From: Mesorhizobium alhagi CCNWXJ12-2
GTDB taxonomy: Bacteria > Pseudomonadota > Alphaproteobacteria > Rhizobiales > Rhizobiaceae
DNA length: 56,595 bases
Reading direction: 5' to 3'
Assembly: GCF_000236565.1 (NCBI RefSeq)
Contig: NZ_AHAM01000173.1
Location: forward strand, 1-56,595
How positions within the stretch are numbered: position 1 is the first letter of the stretch; the number at the start of each line of letters is the position of its first letter. The position numbers and the translations under genes were made by a program. Shown here in pieces: positions 47,053 through 56,595 of this stretch. The notes under the pieces were generated by a model. The model had not been told where the DNA came from. It saw only the letters and a list, made by a program, of their open reading frames with translations, and did not search any database.

Positions 47053-48180
47053 GTGACATTCATGGTAGTGGGGCATTTCCTGAAATGGATCGGCACGGCC
47101 CGCGTCTCCGAAAGGGCCGCCGCGGCGAATGCGCTCGCCCGCGCCTATGTCGAGCGCGATCTGCCCTTCGAGGACCGCTGCGCCGCGGAAGCCGCACTCA
47201 CGCTGCTGCTTGACGATCCGTCATCCAAGGTCCGCCTGGCGATGGCCGAAGCGCTGTCGATGAGCCATCATGCGCCGATCCAGATCATCGCGGCGCTCGC
47301 TTCAGACCAGCCGGAGGTCGCCGCCTTCGTTCTGGCGCGCTCGCCGCTTCTGACCGATGCTGACCTGATCGACCGCGTCGCGGCCGGTCCGAAGGCAACA
47401 CAGAAGCTCGTCGCCGGGCGTCCGGTCGTGTCGATGGCGCTTGCCGCGGCGATCGCCGAGGTCGGCGAACCGGAAGCCTGCATAGAACTCATCGCCAATT
47501 CCGGCGCGGTCATCGCGGCGCTCAGTTTCCGCCGCATAGCCGAGCGCCATGGGCATCTGCCTTCCGTGCGCGAAGCGATGATCGCCGATCCACGCCTGCC
47601 GGCCGATTGCCGGCACATGCTGCTGGTCAAGCTCGGCGACGCGCTGAAGCAGGCGCCGCTGGTCGCGGCGCTGATGGGCGGCCGCGCGGACCGCGTCATG
47701 CGCGACGCCTGTGTCAAAGCCTCACTCACCGTCATCGAAAACACCCGCGCCGAGGAGCACGGCGCGTTAATCGAGCATCTGCGCCTGCGCGGCGACCTGA
47801 CGTCGAGCTTCATCATCCGCGCCATCGCCCACGGCAAGGTCGACTTCTTCGGCTCGGCCATGGTGGCGCTGACCGGACAGGCCGAGCACCGGGTGAGGGC
47901 GCTGCTCTCCGGCGGCCATGATGGGGCGCTGTCGGCGCTGTTCCGCAGCGCTGGGCTTGCCGCGAGCACCCATGCCGTCATCCTGCGCGCGCTGAAAATC
48001 TGGCGCGAGGTCGCCAATGGCAAGCGCGTCGCCGGCGCGCAGGAGGTCACCTGGCTGATGCTGAAGGAATTGGGCGGGCAGGGAGCGACCGGCGATCTTG
48101 CCGGCCTGCTGAAATCCATTCACCTTGACGCGCTGCGCGAAAACGCCCGCGGCCATGCGCTGGCGATTGCTGCCGCGTGA
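47053..48180 (+). CDS. DUF2336 alpha-helical repeat protein
   Basis: A 375-residue soluble protein of the DUF2336 family, common in Rhizobiales, built of HEAT-like alpha-helical repeats (for example DDPSSKVRLAMAEAL, APIQIIAALASDQPEVAAFVLARSP). Function unknown, perhaps a protein-binding scaffold. The GTG start at 47053 has AGGG 6 bases upstream; an ATG three codons on (47062) is the alternative. Confidence 0.85.
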   Translation: MTFMVVGHFLKWIGTARVSERAAAANALARAYVERDLPFEDRCAAEAALTLLLDDPSSKVRLAMAEALSMSHHAPIQIIAALASDQPEVAAFVLARSPLLTDADLIDRVAAGPKATQKLVAGRPVVSMALAAAIAEVGEPEACIELIANSGAVIAALSFRRIAERHGHLPSVREAMIADPRLPADCRHMLLVKLGDALKQAPLVAALMGGRADRVMRDACVKASLTVIENTRAEEHGALIEHLRLRGDLTSSFIIRAIAHGKVDFFGSAMVALTGQAEHRVRALLSGGHDGALSALFRSAGLAASTHAVILRALKIWREVANGKRVAGAQEVTWLMLKELGGQGATGDLAGLLKSIHLDALRENARGHALAIAAA

Positions 48181-48213
48181 GCCGAAGCGGCTCTATGAAC
48201 GACGGAGACTGAA

Positions 48214-48531
48214 TTGGCGTTCAAATGCGAAATACCCGCTATGCCCACGGTCCAGCTGGATGACAATGCCGTAAGAATCACGCGTTGGGACTTCGAGCCG
48301 GGCGCGGCTACCGGATGGCATGAGCATGGGTGGCCTTACTTCATCGTCATGCTGACGGCCGGAACTCTTCGGGTTCACGACGGGGTCAATGTCGCCGACG
48401 TTCCTCTCGCGGCAGGCCAGGCCTACCGAAGGCCATCCGGCATCAAGCACGACGTGATGAACGGCTCGGAACATCCGATTGCGTTCGTCGAGATCGAGGT
48501 CAAGCAACCCGACGCCCTTGGAATGGTCTAG
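48214..48531 (+). CDS. Small cupin protein
   Basis: A 105-residue single-domain cupin. Metal-binding pattern GWHEHGWPYFIVMLTAGTLRV for motif 1 and RRPSGIKHDVMN for motif 2, with His ligands visible. TTG at 48214 is the likely start, because GGAG lies 6 bases upstream and it keeps AFKCEIPAMPTVQ; an ATG at 48241 is possible. Ligand and reaction are unknown. It overlaps the convergent hydrolase by 4 bases. Confidence 0.78.
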   Translation: MAFKCEIPAMPTVQLDDNAVRITRWDFEPGAATGWHEHGWPYFIVMLTAGTLRVHDGVNVADVPLAAGQAYRRPSGIKHDVMNGSEHPIAFVEIEVKQPDALGMV

Positions 48532-49343
48532 CCGTCATCCCTGCTCAGCGCCTCCACAAACCGGATGATCTCGCCGGTCATGCCTTCGTTCCAAAGGTCG
48601 TTGTGGCTGTAAGCGTCATGTACCAGCATCTGCTTGGGCTCAGGCGCGATGGCGTAGAGCGCCTCGCCGGAGGACAGCGGGATGATGTCGTCGCGCCGGC
48701 CATGGATGAACAGTTTTGGCTGCGTGACCTTCGCAATCCTGAGATCGGAACGGAACGGATCCTTGATCAAGGGCGCGACCGGCAGGAATGGATAGTGCGT
48801 CTGGGCGAGCGACAGAACGGACAAATATGCCGACACCAGGATGACGCCGGCCGCCGGCCTGTGCGCCGCCGTGTTGACGGCGACACCGCTCCCCAGCGAC
48901 TGCCCGAGCAGGACGATCCCGCCGTCGCTTTGCGCCGAAAGCCAGTCATACGCCGCCAGTCCGTCCGTCAGCAGCCCGTCTTCGGTCGGCGAACCTGTCG
49001 AACCCGCATAGCCGCGATAAGATATCGCCAGCAGGCCGATGCCGCGCGCTGCCAGCGCCTGCGCCAGAAACCTGTAATTGCCTACCCGGTCGGCGTTGCC
49101 GAGGAAGAACAGCACCGACGGCTTGCCGGCTTCGCCTTTGCTGTAAAGCGCATGCAGCGTCTCGCCATCCGGTGTTGCGATCGAGACCTTCTCGCCCCAT
49201 TCGGCGCTTGACGCCGGCGCGAAGGCCGCGACGGCCCCGGGATAGAGCAGGGCGCGCTGTGAGAAATACATCAGGCCGACCAGCGCCAGGTAGCCTAGAG
49301 CCGCGACGAGCGGCAGGACCAGAAGGAGTTTGGTGGCGCTCAC
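48528..49343 (-). CDS. Membrane-anchored alpha/beta hydrolase
   Basis: A 271-residue serine hydrolase of the BEM46/ABHD13-like group. An N-terminal membrane anchor (LLLVLPLVAALGYLALVGLMYF) is followed by PDGETLHALYSKGE, the oxyanion FFLGNADRVGNY, nucleophile LLGQSLGSG, acid GRRDDIIP and base YSHNDLW. The GTG at 49343 is the likely start; a TTG at 49358 is badly spaced. It begins 20 bases after the parE stop, so it is probably co-transcribed with parE. Confidence 0.85.
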   Translation of the reverse strand: MSATKLLLVLPLVAALGYLALVGLMYFSQRALLYPGAVAAFAPASSAEWGEKVSIATPDGETLHALYSKGEAGKPSVLFFLGNADRVGNYRFLAQALAARGIGLLAISYRGYAGSTGSPTEDGLLTDGLAAYDWLSAQSDGGIVLLGQSLGSGVAVNTAAHRPAAGVILVSAYLSVLSLAQTHYPFLPVAPLIKDPFRSDLRIAKVTQPKLFIHGRRDDIIPLSSGEALYAIAPEPKQMLVHDAYSHNDLWNEGMTGEIIRFVEALSRDDG

Positions 49344-49363
49344 GGGATGCCCACCCAAAAACC

Positions 49364-51430
49364 TCAGATATCCAGTTCTTCCGTTGCCGCGAACTCGGCC
49401 CGTTCCTGGATGAAGCGGAAGCGCGCCTCGGGTTTCGTACCCATCAGCGCGTCGACGGCGGATTTGGTCGCCGCCTCGTCGTCGATCACGTCGACACGAA
49501 GCAGCGTGCGCTTTCTCGGATCCATCGTGGTTTCCTTGAGCTGCGACGCCATCATTTCGCCTAAGCCCTTGAAGCGGCCGATCTCGATCTTGCCGCGGCC
49601 GGTGAATTCGGTGCGCAGCAATTCGTCCTTGTGAGCGTCGTCGCGCGCATAGGCGATCTTGCCACCTTGCCGGATGCTGTAGAGCGGCGGCACGGCCATG
49701 TAGAGATGGCCGCCGCGAATGAGATCGGGCATCTCCTGATAGAAAAAGGTGATCAGCAGCGAGGCAATATGCGCGCCGTCGACATCGGCGTCAGTCATGA
49801 TGATCACGCGGTCGTAGCGCAGATCCTCATCGCGATATTTCGACCGCGTGCCGCAGCCCAGCGCCTGGATCAGGTCGGAAATCTGCTGGTTGGCGGCGAG
49901 CTTGTCGTTGCCGGCGCTGGCGACATTGAGGATCTTGCCGCGCAGCGGCAGGATAGCCTGCATGGCGCGGTCGCGCGCCTGCTTGGCCGAGCCGCCGGCC
50001 GAATCGCCCTCGACAATGAACAGTTCGGCGCCGGCCGCCGCATTCTGCGTGCAGTCGGCGAGCTTTCCCGGCAGCCGCAGCTTGCGCACGGCGCTCTTGC
50101 GCGACACTTCCTTTTCCTGCCGCCGCCGCACCCGCTCGTCGGCGCGGGCAATCACCCATTCGAGAAGCTTCGAGGCCTCCTGCGGATTGTCGGCGAGCCA
50201 GTGGTCGAACGGGTCGCGGATCGCCGTCTCGACCAGCCTAATCGCTTCGACGGTCGCGAGCTTGTCCTTGGTCTGGCCGACGAATTCCGGCTCGCGAATG
50301 AACACCGACAGCATGCCCGCCGCCGAGATCATCACGTCCTCGCTGGTTACCACCGAAGCGCGCTTGTTGCCGGTGAGGTCGGCGTAGGCGCGCAGGCCCC
50401 GCGTCAGCACGTTGCGGAAGCCGGTCTCGTGCGTGCCGCCTTCGCCGGTCGGGATGGTGTTGCAGTAGGAATTGACAAAGCCGTCGCCGCCGAACCAGGT
50501 GACGGCCCATTCGATCGAGCCGTGTCCGCCCTGCTTTTCGCTTTTGCCGGCAAAGATTTCGCGTGTGACCTGGAATTCATCGCCGAGCGAGGCTTTCAGA
50601 TAGTCTTTCAGCCCGCCGGGAAAATGCAGTACCGCCTTGGCCGGCGTCGGGTCCTTTTCCTTGATCAGCAGCGGGTCGCAGGACCAGCGGATCTCGACGC
50701 CGCCGAACAGATAGGCCTTCGATCGCGCCATGCGGTAGAGCCGCGCCGGTTCGAAATGCGCGCCCTTGCCGAAGATGTCGGGGTCGGGATGGAAGCGGAT
50801 TTTCGTGCCGCGCCGGTTGTGCACGTCGCCGAGTGATTCTAGCCCGCCCTGCGGAATGCCGCGCGAGAAGCGCTGGCGATAGAGCTGGCGGCCGCGCGCC
50901 ACCTCGACCTCGAGCAGGTCCGACAGCGCATTGACCACGGAAACACCGACGCCATGCAGGCCGCCCGACGTCTCATAGACCTTGGAATCGAATTTGCCGC
51001 CGGCGTGCAGAGTGCACATGATGACTTCGAGCGCGGATTTCTTCGGAAACTTCGGGTGCGGATCGACTGGAATGCCGCGGCCATTGTCGGTGACCGTCAG
51101 GAAACCGTCGGCCGAAAGCTCCACGTCGATGAAGGTGGCGTGACCGGCCACCGCCTCGTCCATCGAATTGTCGATGACTTCGGCGAAGAGGTGGTGCAGC
51201 GCCTTCTCGTCGGTGCCGCCAATATACATGCCCGGCCGCCGGCGCACCGGCTCCAGCCCCTCCAGCACTTCGATGTCGGCGGCGCTGTAACCCTCGCTGC
51301 CGTCCTTGGCCTGTGGCGCCGCTCCGCGCTTGGCGGCAACGGCAGCCTGCACGAGCGGATCGGCCGGGCGAGTTGGCGTACGCTGGCTTGGCTTTTCCAG
51401 CCTGGCGAAGAGGTCGTTGCTGTCGTCCAT
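49364..51430 (-). CDS. parE: DNA topoisomerase IV subunit B
   Basis: ATPase subunit of topoisomerase IV, which separates linked daughter chromosomes; 688 residues. GHKL ATPase motifs: VLEGLEPVRRRPGMYIGG, EVIDNSMDEA, DNGRGIPVD, GGLHGVGVSVVNALS. Toprim domain: LFIVEGDSAGG, MTDADVDGAHIASLL. The N-terminus (MDDSNDLFARL) and a length well below 800 residues fit ParE rather than GyrB. Confidence 0.95.
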   Translation of the reverse strand: MDDSNDLFARLEKPSQRTPTRPADPLVQAAVAAKRGAAPQAKDGSEGYSAADIEVLEGLEPVRRRPGMYIGGTDEKALHHLFAEVIDNSMDEAVAGHATFIDVELSADGFLTVTDNGRGIPVDPHPKFPKKSALEVIMCTLHAGGKFDSKVYETSGGLHGVGVSVVNALSDLLEVEVARGRQLYRQRFSRGIPQGGLESLGDVHNRRGTKIRFHPDPDIFGKGAHFEPARLYRMARSKAYLFGGVEIRWSCDPLLIKEKDPTPAKAVLHFPGGLKDYLKASLGDEFQVTREIFAGKSEKQGGHGSIEWAVTWFGGDGFVNSYCNTIPTGEGGTHETGFRNVLTRGLRAYADLTGNKRASVVTSEDVMISAAGMLSVFIREPEFVGQTKDKLATVEAIRLVETAIRDPFDHWLADNPQEASKLLEWVIARADERVRRRQEKEVSRKSAVRKLRLPGKLADCTQNAAAGAELFIVEGDSAGGSAKQARDRAMQAILPLRGKILNVASAGNDKLAANQQISDLIQALGCGTRSKYRDEDLRYDRVIIMTDADVDGAHIASLLITFFYQEMPDLIRGGHLYMAVPPLYSIRQGGKIAYARDDAHKDELLRTEFTGRGKIEIGRFKGLGEMMASQLKETTMDPRKRTLLRVDVIDDEAATKSAVDALMGTKPEARFRFIQERAEFAATEELDI

Positions 51431-51523
51431 GAACTGGCAGGTGTTCCGGTGATTCGAATATGCTGGGATACTGCCCGTTTTTTCCGGCGCGCGACAGAGG
51501 TTCGCGTTCCGTTCGGCGGCCGA

Positions 51524-53233
51524 TCAGGAGGCAGTGGCAGGCGCCGTATAGCGCCGGCGAACCGCGTCGACAATGCGCTTGCGGCTTTCTTCGGCGGAAA
51601 GCGTCTGATCTGCCTCGACTTCGGCGGTCTCATCCGCCAGCGCGTCGTCCCTGATCTGCCTGCGGAACCAGTCGGAATAATCCCCGTTGCGCAGATGGTG
51701 CTGCCAGGTTTTGTCGTCAATGCCCTCGGCGATCTGGACGAACATCATCAGATTATGCGCCCTGAGTTTCATCGCGTCGTCGGGACCGCGAAAATAGAAG
51801 CTGCCCGCTTCGTCGAGCTGACCTTCGGCATATTTGCGCGTATGCCGCTTGCGCGACTGCCTTGGCTTTTCGGCCTTGATCAACTTGGCCGCCTCTCCCG
51901 ATTTTGGCCGCCAGAACAGCACGCGATCATCGTCCGGGGCGACCAATCCTTCGGGCTGCTGCAGACCTGTCTCACGGCAGAACACCCTGATCACCTCATC
52001 CGCCTGAGGTCCGAGCGCGATCACGGCGGAGACAAGACCGAGCGCGTCGGTCGCCACGGCGTCGGGGTGAACGGTGATGAGGATCGTGCCTGGCAGTTCC
52101 ATCGAAAGCACGAGCGGCGTGTCGTTCCGCTGTTTCGGCAACAGATGGTGGGTTTCGTCGACGATCAGCCAGTGCGGCCTTGCAGTGCGGGAGCGGAAGC
52201 GGGCGAGTTCCGGCAGGAAATCGGCAAAGAAATCGGGTCGTTCATTGACGTCGAGCGTGAGCGTGCTGAGCACGACGTTGTCGTCCGGCTTCTCCAGCAG
52301 TTTCATCGCCTGATCCAGAGTCGGCGGGACCGAGCCGTCGCCAACGGTCACCGCGTCTTTCAGGTCGTGATAGTCGCCTTCGGGATCGAAAACGCAGAAC
52401 TGAAAGTCTCGTTCGACGAAGCGTTCGGTCAGCGCGGTTGCAAGCGTCGACTTGCCTATGCCGGAACTGCCGGCGATGAGCACGGTGTCCGTCGGCCACA
52501 GGCGAACCTCGCTTCCGTCCTCCTCCGTGCCGACAGGAATGCCGTTTCGGCGGCTGAAGCCGAGGTCCCAATCGCGCGCGATCAACTGATCGGCCAGTTC
52601 TTCCAACCCTTCTCCCCGGGCGCCCTGCGTTACGATGTCGGCCGTGTCCTTGACGGAGGCAAGCGCGTTGGCGACCGCCACGCTGCAGCCGCAGGTGCGC
52701 AGGAAGGCATGGTCGTTCTCTGCGTCGCCGATGCCGACGACATTGTGGGCCGACAGTCGGAGCTCCTCCAGTGCAACGGTCAGGCCGGCGGCCTTGTTGA
52801 TGCCGCTTGGCAAGATCATGACCGCGCCCTTGTTGAAGATGATCTCGAGTTCGAGGCCGAAATCCTTGATTACTTCGAGCGCCGTGGTCTGGTGCGGCTC
52901 CCACGTCGCCACGATCGAGCGTCCCACCGACAATGGTGCAACCCCGCGCCGCGCCAGCGCCTCGACGAAATTGGGCGGCGGCGGGGGCGAGATCGCGCGC
53001 TCCTCCTCGCTTGCCGGCGTGTAGATCAGCGCGCCGTTTTCAGCCACGACCTTGTCGAACACGGCCAGATCCGGAAACACATGCTTGAGATCCGGCAATT
53101 CGCGCCCTGTGACGAGAATGAGCTTCCGGCCGCTTTCCTTCAGGCGTCTCAGCGCATCGAGCGAGGCGGCAGTAACCAACCCGTCATGAGCCAGCGTGCC
53201 GTCGTAATCCGTGGCGAGCGCGATGAAATACAT
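51524..53233 (-). CDS. HAD phosphatase / P-loop ATPase fusion
   Basis: A 569-residue two-domain protein. Residues 1 to about 215 are a HAD-IIB phosphatase: TDYDGTLAHD (Asp9, Asp11), VTGRE, and GIGDAENDHAFL (Asp170, Asp174) with a conserved Lys in GINKAAG. Residues about 225-480 are a P-loop ATPase resembling HerA/DUF87-type enzymes: Walker A GSSGIGKST (Lys261) and Walker B WLIVDETHHLLP (359-360). A charged C-terminal tail follows. The start at 53233 is set by the HAD motif, which must be near the N-terminus. I know of similar HAD-ATPase proteins in scattered bacteria but no established role. It stands alone, between the parE and nucleoside-gate genes. Confidence 0.85.
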   Translation of the reverse strand: MYFIALATDYDGTLAHDGLVTAASLDALRRLKESGRKLILVTGRELPDLKHVFPDLAVFDKVVAENGALIYTPASEEERAISPPPPPNFVEALARRGVAPLSVGRSIVATWEPHQTTALEVIKDFGLELEIIFNKGAVMILPSGINKAAGLTVALEELRLSAHNVVGIGDAENDHAFLRTCGCSVAVANALASVKDTADIVTQGARGEGLEELADQLIARDWDLGFSRRNGIPVGTEEDGSEVRLWPTDTVLIAGSSGIGKSTLATALTERFVERDFQFCVFDPEGDYHDLKDAVTVGDGSVPPTLDQAMKLLEKPDDNVVLSTLTLDVNERPDFFADFLPELARFRSRTARPHWLIVDETHHLLPKQRNDTPLVLSMELPGTILITVHPDAVATDALGLVSAVIALGPQADEVIRVFCRETGLQQPEGLVAPDDDRVLFWRPKSGEAAKLIKAEKPRQSRKRHTRKYAEGQLDEAGSFYFRGPDDAMKLRAHNLMMFVQIAEGIDDKTWQHHLRNGDYSDWFRRQIRDDALADETAEVEADQTLSAEESRKRIVDAVRRRYTAPATAS

Positions 53234-53410
53234 TCGGCCTTCGGTCTGCGGTCGGATCCTTGGGGCGGATTCCGGTTGAAATCGACAGCATAACGAACAA
53301 CACGGATCGACCGTTCCGCGCGACGCGCGCAAAGCGTTCTCGCCTGGGGGTAGCGCGTTTCCACACGGACCGGAGAGTACGAGGTTCCATCCAGCCGGTT
53401 GTCAACGCGA

Positions 53411-54406
53411 TCATCTGCCAAGCGCGGGTTCCGATTGTGGAAGTTTTGGGCTTTTCTCACGGAACAAGATCGCGAAAAACACGCGGTCTGGCACCAAGCC
53501 TATCGTGCGCCCAATCAATGCTGTCGCAACGACAGCGAAAACCAAACGGCCGAAGAACACACTGGTAAAGTCTGCGCCCAGAGCAATGACAACCAAAGTG
53601 TCCTCTATGATGCTGTGGGCAAAACCCATGAAGACGCAGGCAAGAAAGATCTGACGTGGTTCAATGGAGGTTACACGGGCCTCACGGATAAGCAGCCCTC
53701 CGCCGTACGAGATTCCAAGAAACAGGCCGACGGCAGCGAACGGCACGGTTTGCGACTGAATGCCGGCCAGGCGAAAGAGCGGCGTAAGCCCCTTGTTCAG
53801 CCAGCCCAGGATGCCGGAAATCTTGAGAAGCTCCATCGACCAGCTCAGGCCCAGCAGAACGATCAGCATGATTGCCAGGGTCTTTACCGTGCTCAGAGTA
53901 AAATCGCTCCAGTCGGTACTTTCGCTCATGGGTACCCATGCCGGTTCCAACGGCGCGGATAGCCAGCCTGTTGCCGAAAATATCTGGTGCAGCAGCACGG
54001 CAAAGATCAGCCCGCCGGCTATGCGAAGCACGACGGTGACCACGATGCCCGGTCCAGCCTTCTGAATGATGCGTTGTTCGATGGGGAGGGCATGCGCGAA
54101 CAACAAAAGCGCTGAAAAGACGGTCATGTCTCCAGAGCTCAGTGCGGAAATCGGCGCCAGCGTGAATACAATCACCACCGCTCCCCAGATTCCCACAAGC
54201 AATCCCGTCAACCAGGCAAGGGCGAGTTCGGGCGGCAGGCCAACCAGCTTCATGAGCGGCGCGAAGTACGGTGAAACCGCTCGAATAAATCCAAATTCCA
54301 CCAGGACCTGCGTGACGAGCGTGATCGGTACGATGATGCGCACGAGTTCCCAATAGATTTCAAGAGTTTCCCCGGTCCTTCGATAAAGGGCGGATCGCAC
54401 TGTCAT
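53411..54406 (-). CDS. Nucleoside-recognition (Gate) domain membrane protein
   Basis: A 331-residue inner-membrane protein with about eight to nine hydrophobic segments and two nucleoside-recognition/Gate-type repeats ([22 protein letters not shown] in the first half, [13 protein letters not shown] in the second). Such proteins are putative transporters of unknown substrate. The start at 54406 has GGAG 8 bases upstream. It is divergent from an Lrp regulator across 121 bases that contain a perfect palindrome, so it is the likely target of that regulator. Confidence 0.83.
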   Translation of the reverse strand: MTVRSALYRRTGETLEIYWELVRIIVPITLVTQVLVEFGFIRAVSPYFAPLMKLVGLPPELALAWLTGLLVGIWGAVVIVFTLAPISALSSGDMTVFSALLLFAHALPIEQRIIQKAGPGIVVTVVLRIAGGLIFAVLLHQIFSATGWLSAPLEPAWVPMSESTDWSDFTLSTVKTLAIMLIVLLGLSWSMELLKISGILGWLNKGLTPLFRLAGIQSQTVPFAAVGLFLGISYGGGLLIREARVTSIEPRQIFLACVFMGFAHSIIEDTLVVIALGADFTSVFFGRLVFAVVATALIGRTIGLVPDRVFFAILFREKSPKLPQSEPALGR

Positions 54407-54478
54407 GGCGGTGTCTCCGTAATTGCCGCCAAATCGATTAGCGCGGTGCCATTCGCATTTGTGGTCAAAATTTGCGGT

Positions 54479-54501
54479 TTCGTGCAATAATATTGCACGA
54501 A
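54479..54501. promoter_or_regulatory. Perfect 23-bp palindrome, probable Lrp operator
   Basis: TTCGTGCAAT (54479-54488), 3-base centre AAT, then the exact reverse complement ATTGCACGAA (54492-54501). It lies in the 121-base gap between the divergent transporter and lrp genes, 27 bases before the lrp start. The size, AT-rich centre and position fit an operator of the adjacent Lrp/AsnC protein controlling both genes. Confidence 0.7.
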
Positions 54502-54527
54502 GGGACTTCGCATCTGTGGGGGACGAA

Positions 54528-54980
54528 ATGGACCAGATCGACAGGAAACTCCTCGACCTTTTGCAACAGGACGCTTCCCGTACCAACGCCGATTTGGCGG
54601 AGGAGGTCGGACTTTCACCGTCGAGTTGTCTGCGCCGTATCCGGCGGCTCAAATCGACCGGCGTCATCGAGCGCGTTGTTGCCATCCTCAATCCGGCCAA
54701 GGCCGGCAAGGGATTGAGGGCGATTGTCACAGTCGAGCTCGAGCGCCATGGCGAGCAGCACACGCGCCGCTTTCTCGATCTTGCCACCAGGGAGCGGGCC
54801 GTGATCCAAGCCTGCAGCGTGAGCGGCGAGACCGACGCTGTCCTGATGCTGCGCCTGGCCGACATGGACGAGTTCGATGCACTGTGCGAGCGGCTTTTCC
54901 GGGACCGCACCAATGTCGCGCGCTACTACACGATGTTCGTGATCCGCACTGCCAAGGAGACAACCGCGATCCCGTTCTAG
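54528..54980 (+). CDS. Lrp/AsnC-family transcriptional regulator
   Basis: A 150-residue regulator of standard length: N-terminal HTH ([41 protein letters not shown] split over 1-45) and a RAM domain (about 65-140, with [11 protein letters not shown]). GTGGGGGA lies upstream of the ATG at 54528. It is divergent from the nucleoside-gate gene and convergent with gcvP. Confidence 0.92.
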   Translation: MDQIDRKLLDLLQQDASRTNADLAEEVGLSPSSCLRRIRRLKSTGVIERVVAILNPAKAGKGLRAIVTVELERHGEQHTRRFLDLATRERAVIQACSVSGETDAVLMLRLADMDEFDALCERLFRDRTNVARYYTMFVIRTAKETTAIPF

Positions 54981-55041
54981 ATTTTCTAGCGGTTGCCTAA
55001 GGATGGCCGCCGTTCACCACATCCCGGCGATCGAAACGAAA

Positions 55042-55066
55042 AAAGGCCGGCGTGGCGCCGGCCTTT
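55042..55066. terminator. Terminator of gcvP
   Basis: AAAGGCCGGC (55042-55051) and GCCGGCCTTT (55057-55066) form a perfect 10-bp stem with a 5-base loop. On the minus strand six T follow, ending gcvP transcription; on the plus strand it can also stop lrp. Confidence 0.85.
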
Positions 55067-55084
55067 CCTCCGAAATGCCCGTCC

Positions 55085-56595
55085 TCAGCTCGCCAGAGCC
55101 TCGATCGGTGGGCACGAGCACACCAGATTGCGGTCGCCGGCGACATTGTCGATGCGCGAGACCGGCGGCCAGTATTTGGCCGCACTATCCGGATCGCCAT
55201 CCGGAAAGGCGGCTTCGAGCCGCGTATAGGGATGCGTCCAGTCGGCGGCGAGCGCTTCAGCGGCGGTATGCGGCGCGTTGACCAGCGGGTTGTCGCCGGC
55301 CGGCCACTCGCCCTTGGCGACGCGCTCGGCTTCCCTGGCGATCGCGATCATCGCCTCGCAGAACCGGTCGAGTTCCCGCTTCGGCTCGGATTCGGTCGGC
55401 TCGACCATCAGTGTCCCCGCCACCGGCCACGACATGGTCGGCGCGTGGAAACCGTAATCGATCAGGCGCTTGGCGACGTCTTCTACACCGATGCCGGCGC
55501 TTTCCTTCAGCACGCGCGTATCGAGGATGCACTCATGCGCGACACGGCCATTGCGGCCCTTGAACAGCACGGGGTAGTGCCCTTTCAGCCGCTCGGCGAT
55601 GTAGTTGGCGCTGAGGATCGCCAGTTCCGTCGCCTGCTTCAGGCCGGCGGCTCCCATCATGCGGATATACATCCAGGTGATCGGCAGGATCGACGCGCTG
55701 CCATAGGGAGCGGCCGACACCGCGTGCCCGCTTTCCGTCTCGACATGGCCGGGCAGGAATGCCGCCAGATGCGACTTGACGCCGATCGGCCCGACGCCCG
55801 GCCCGCCGCCGCCATGCGGGATGCAGAAGGTCTTGTGCAGGTTCATGTGGCAGACGTCGCCGCCAATGTCGCCCGGCCGCGCCAGGCCGACCAGCGCGTT
55901 CAGATTGGCGCCGTCGAGATAGACCTGTCCGCCGTGCTCGTGCACCAGCGCGCAGATGTCCTTCACGCCTTCCTCGAACACGCCATGGGTCGAGGGATAG
56001 GTGATCATCAGCGCCGCAACGTTCTGCGAATGCTGCTCCACCTTCGCCTTCAGGTCGGCAATATCGATGTCGCCTTCATCCGTACAGCGCACGACGACGA
56101 CATCCATGCCGGCCATATGCGCGCTCGCCGGATTGGTTCCGTGCGCGGAGGAGGGGATCAGGCAGACCTTGCGATGCGCTTCTCCACGCGACTGGTGATA
56201 GCGGCGGATGGCGAGCAGCCCGGCATATTCGCCCTGGCTGCCGGCGTTGGGCTGCAGCGAGACGCTGTCAAAGCCGGTGATTTCGGCGAGCCATCTCTCC
56301 AGTTCGTCGGTCATGGCGCGATAACCCTCGGCATGCTCCGCCGGCGCGAACGGGTGCATGTTGGCCACTTCCGGCCAACTCACCGGCATCATCTCGGCCG
56401 CCGCGTTGAGCTTCATCGTGCAGGAGCCGAGCGGGATCATGGTGCGGTCAAGCGCCAGATCCTTGTCGGCCAGCCGCCTGAGATAGCGCATCATCTCCGT
56501 TTCGGAGCGGATTTCGTGGAACACCGGCTGCGTCATGAAGTTCTCGCCGCGCCGCCGTTCCGGCAGCATCAGCTCGGCTTTCGAAGGCGGCGTGG
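55085..56595 (-). CDS. gcvP: Glycine dehydrogenase (decarboxylating) GcvP, C-terminal half
   Basis: P-protein of the glycine cleavage system; the frame is open to the window edge, so only about the last 503 residues of a roughly 940-residue protein are present. It decarboxylates glycine with pyridoxal phosphate and passes the aminomethyl group to GcvH. The PLP-binding lysine is in [38 protein letters not shown] and the glycine-rich motif are also conserved. gcvT and gcvH would be expected upstream, outside the window. Confidence 0.96.
   Translation of the reverse strand, partial: TPPSKAELMLPERRRGENFMTQPVFHEIRSETEMMRYLRRLADKDLALDRTMIPLGSCTMKLNAAAEMMPVSWPEVANMHPFAPAEHAEGYRAMTDELERWLAEITGFDSVSLQPNAGSQGEYAGLLAIRRYHQSRGEAHRKVCLIPSSAHGTNPASAHMAGMDVVVVRCTDEGDIDIADLKAKVEQHSQNVAALMITYPSTHGVFEEGVKDICALVHEHGGQVYLDGANLNALVGLARPGDIGGDVCHMNLHKTFCIPHGGGGPGVGPIGVKSHLAAFLPGHVETESGHAVSAAPYGSASILPITWMYIRMMGAAGLKQATELAILSANYIAERLKGHYPVLFKGRNGRVAHECILDTRVLKESAGIGVEDVAKRLIDYGFHAPTMSWPVAGTLMVEPTESEPKRELDRFCEAMIAIAREAERVAKGEWPAGDNPLVNAPHTAAEALAADWTHPYTRLEAAFPDGDPDSAAKYWPPVSRIDNVAGDRNLVCSCPPIEALAS

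Noticed and set aside
50954-53293. Plus-strand open frame (779 codons) across parE and the HAD-ATPase gene
   Set aside because: It spans two recognisable minus-strand genes and the gap between them and shows no domain; it is a GC-rich antisense artefact.

Overview
The window is GC-rich, gene-dense chromosomal DNA from an alphaproteobacterium of the order Rhizobiales, most like the Phyllobacteriaceae (Mesorhizobium/Aminobacter group). Supporting signs are a rhizobial glycerol ABC transporter operon (glpSTPQUV-glpK), a BA14K-family protein, the recG | sdhE-mfd arrangement, the dac-tmk-holB-metG-tatD series, a DUF2336 protein, and a promoter of the EcfG general-stress type. The species is inferred from gene content only.

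Layout. 1-7697: glycerol uptake and phosphorylation, with an extra small gene inserted between glpQ and glpU. 7769-8299: a small secreted BA14K protein, probably under the general stress sigma factor. 8632-19786: housekeeping (tRNA-Lys, ccdA, glmU, glmS, a DUF502 membrane protein, recG, sdhE, mfd). 19796-31501: an accessory segment with a lipase-like hydrolase, a 1 kb stretch without genes, a class III nucleotide cyclase with TPRs, a 1402-residue cytochrome P450/DyP-peroxidase fusion, a Crp-type regulator and a two-component pair. 31739-35868: an RTX-repeat secreted protein divergent from an AraC-Lrp regulator pair, then a decayed LuxR-type gene beside tRNA-Ser. 36309-46908: cell envelope and core genes (rlpA, a D,D-carboxypeptidase, tmk, holB, metG, a TatD nuclease, an MBL hydrolase, a YbaK deacylase, two flavoproteins), then a CitE-like lyase with a MaoC hydratase. 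47053-56595: DUF2336, cupin, hydrolase, parE, a HAD-ATPase fusion, a nucleoside-gate membrane protein divergent from an Lrp regulator, and the C-terminal half of gcvP running off the window.

The most unusual part is 20992-28445. A nucleotide cyclase gene is bracketed by two perfect TGTGA-N6-TCACA sites, one of them 69-84 bases before the start codon of the P450-DyP fusion gene. The next gene encodes a Crp-family protein that keeps the cyclic-nucleotide pocket residues and the Arg-Glu recognition-helix pair that reads TGTGA. I read this as a self-contained cyclic-nucleotide circuit controlling a membrane-anchored double-haem enzyme. The P450 half lacks the acid-threonine pair used for oxygen activation and has proline at the threonine position, which suggests it works with peroxides or hydroperoxides rather than O2 plus a reductase. 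The parts are visible in the sequence; the circuit and the chemistry are inference.
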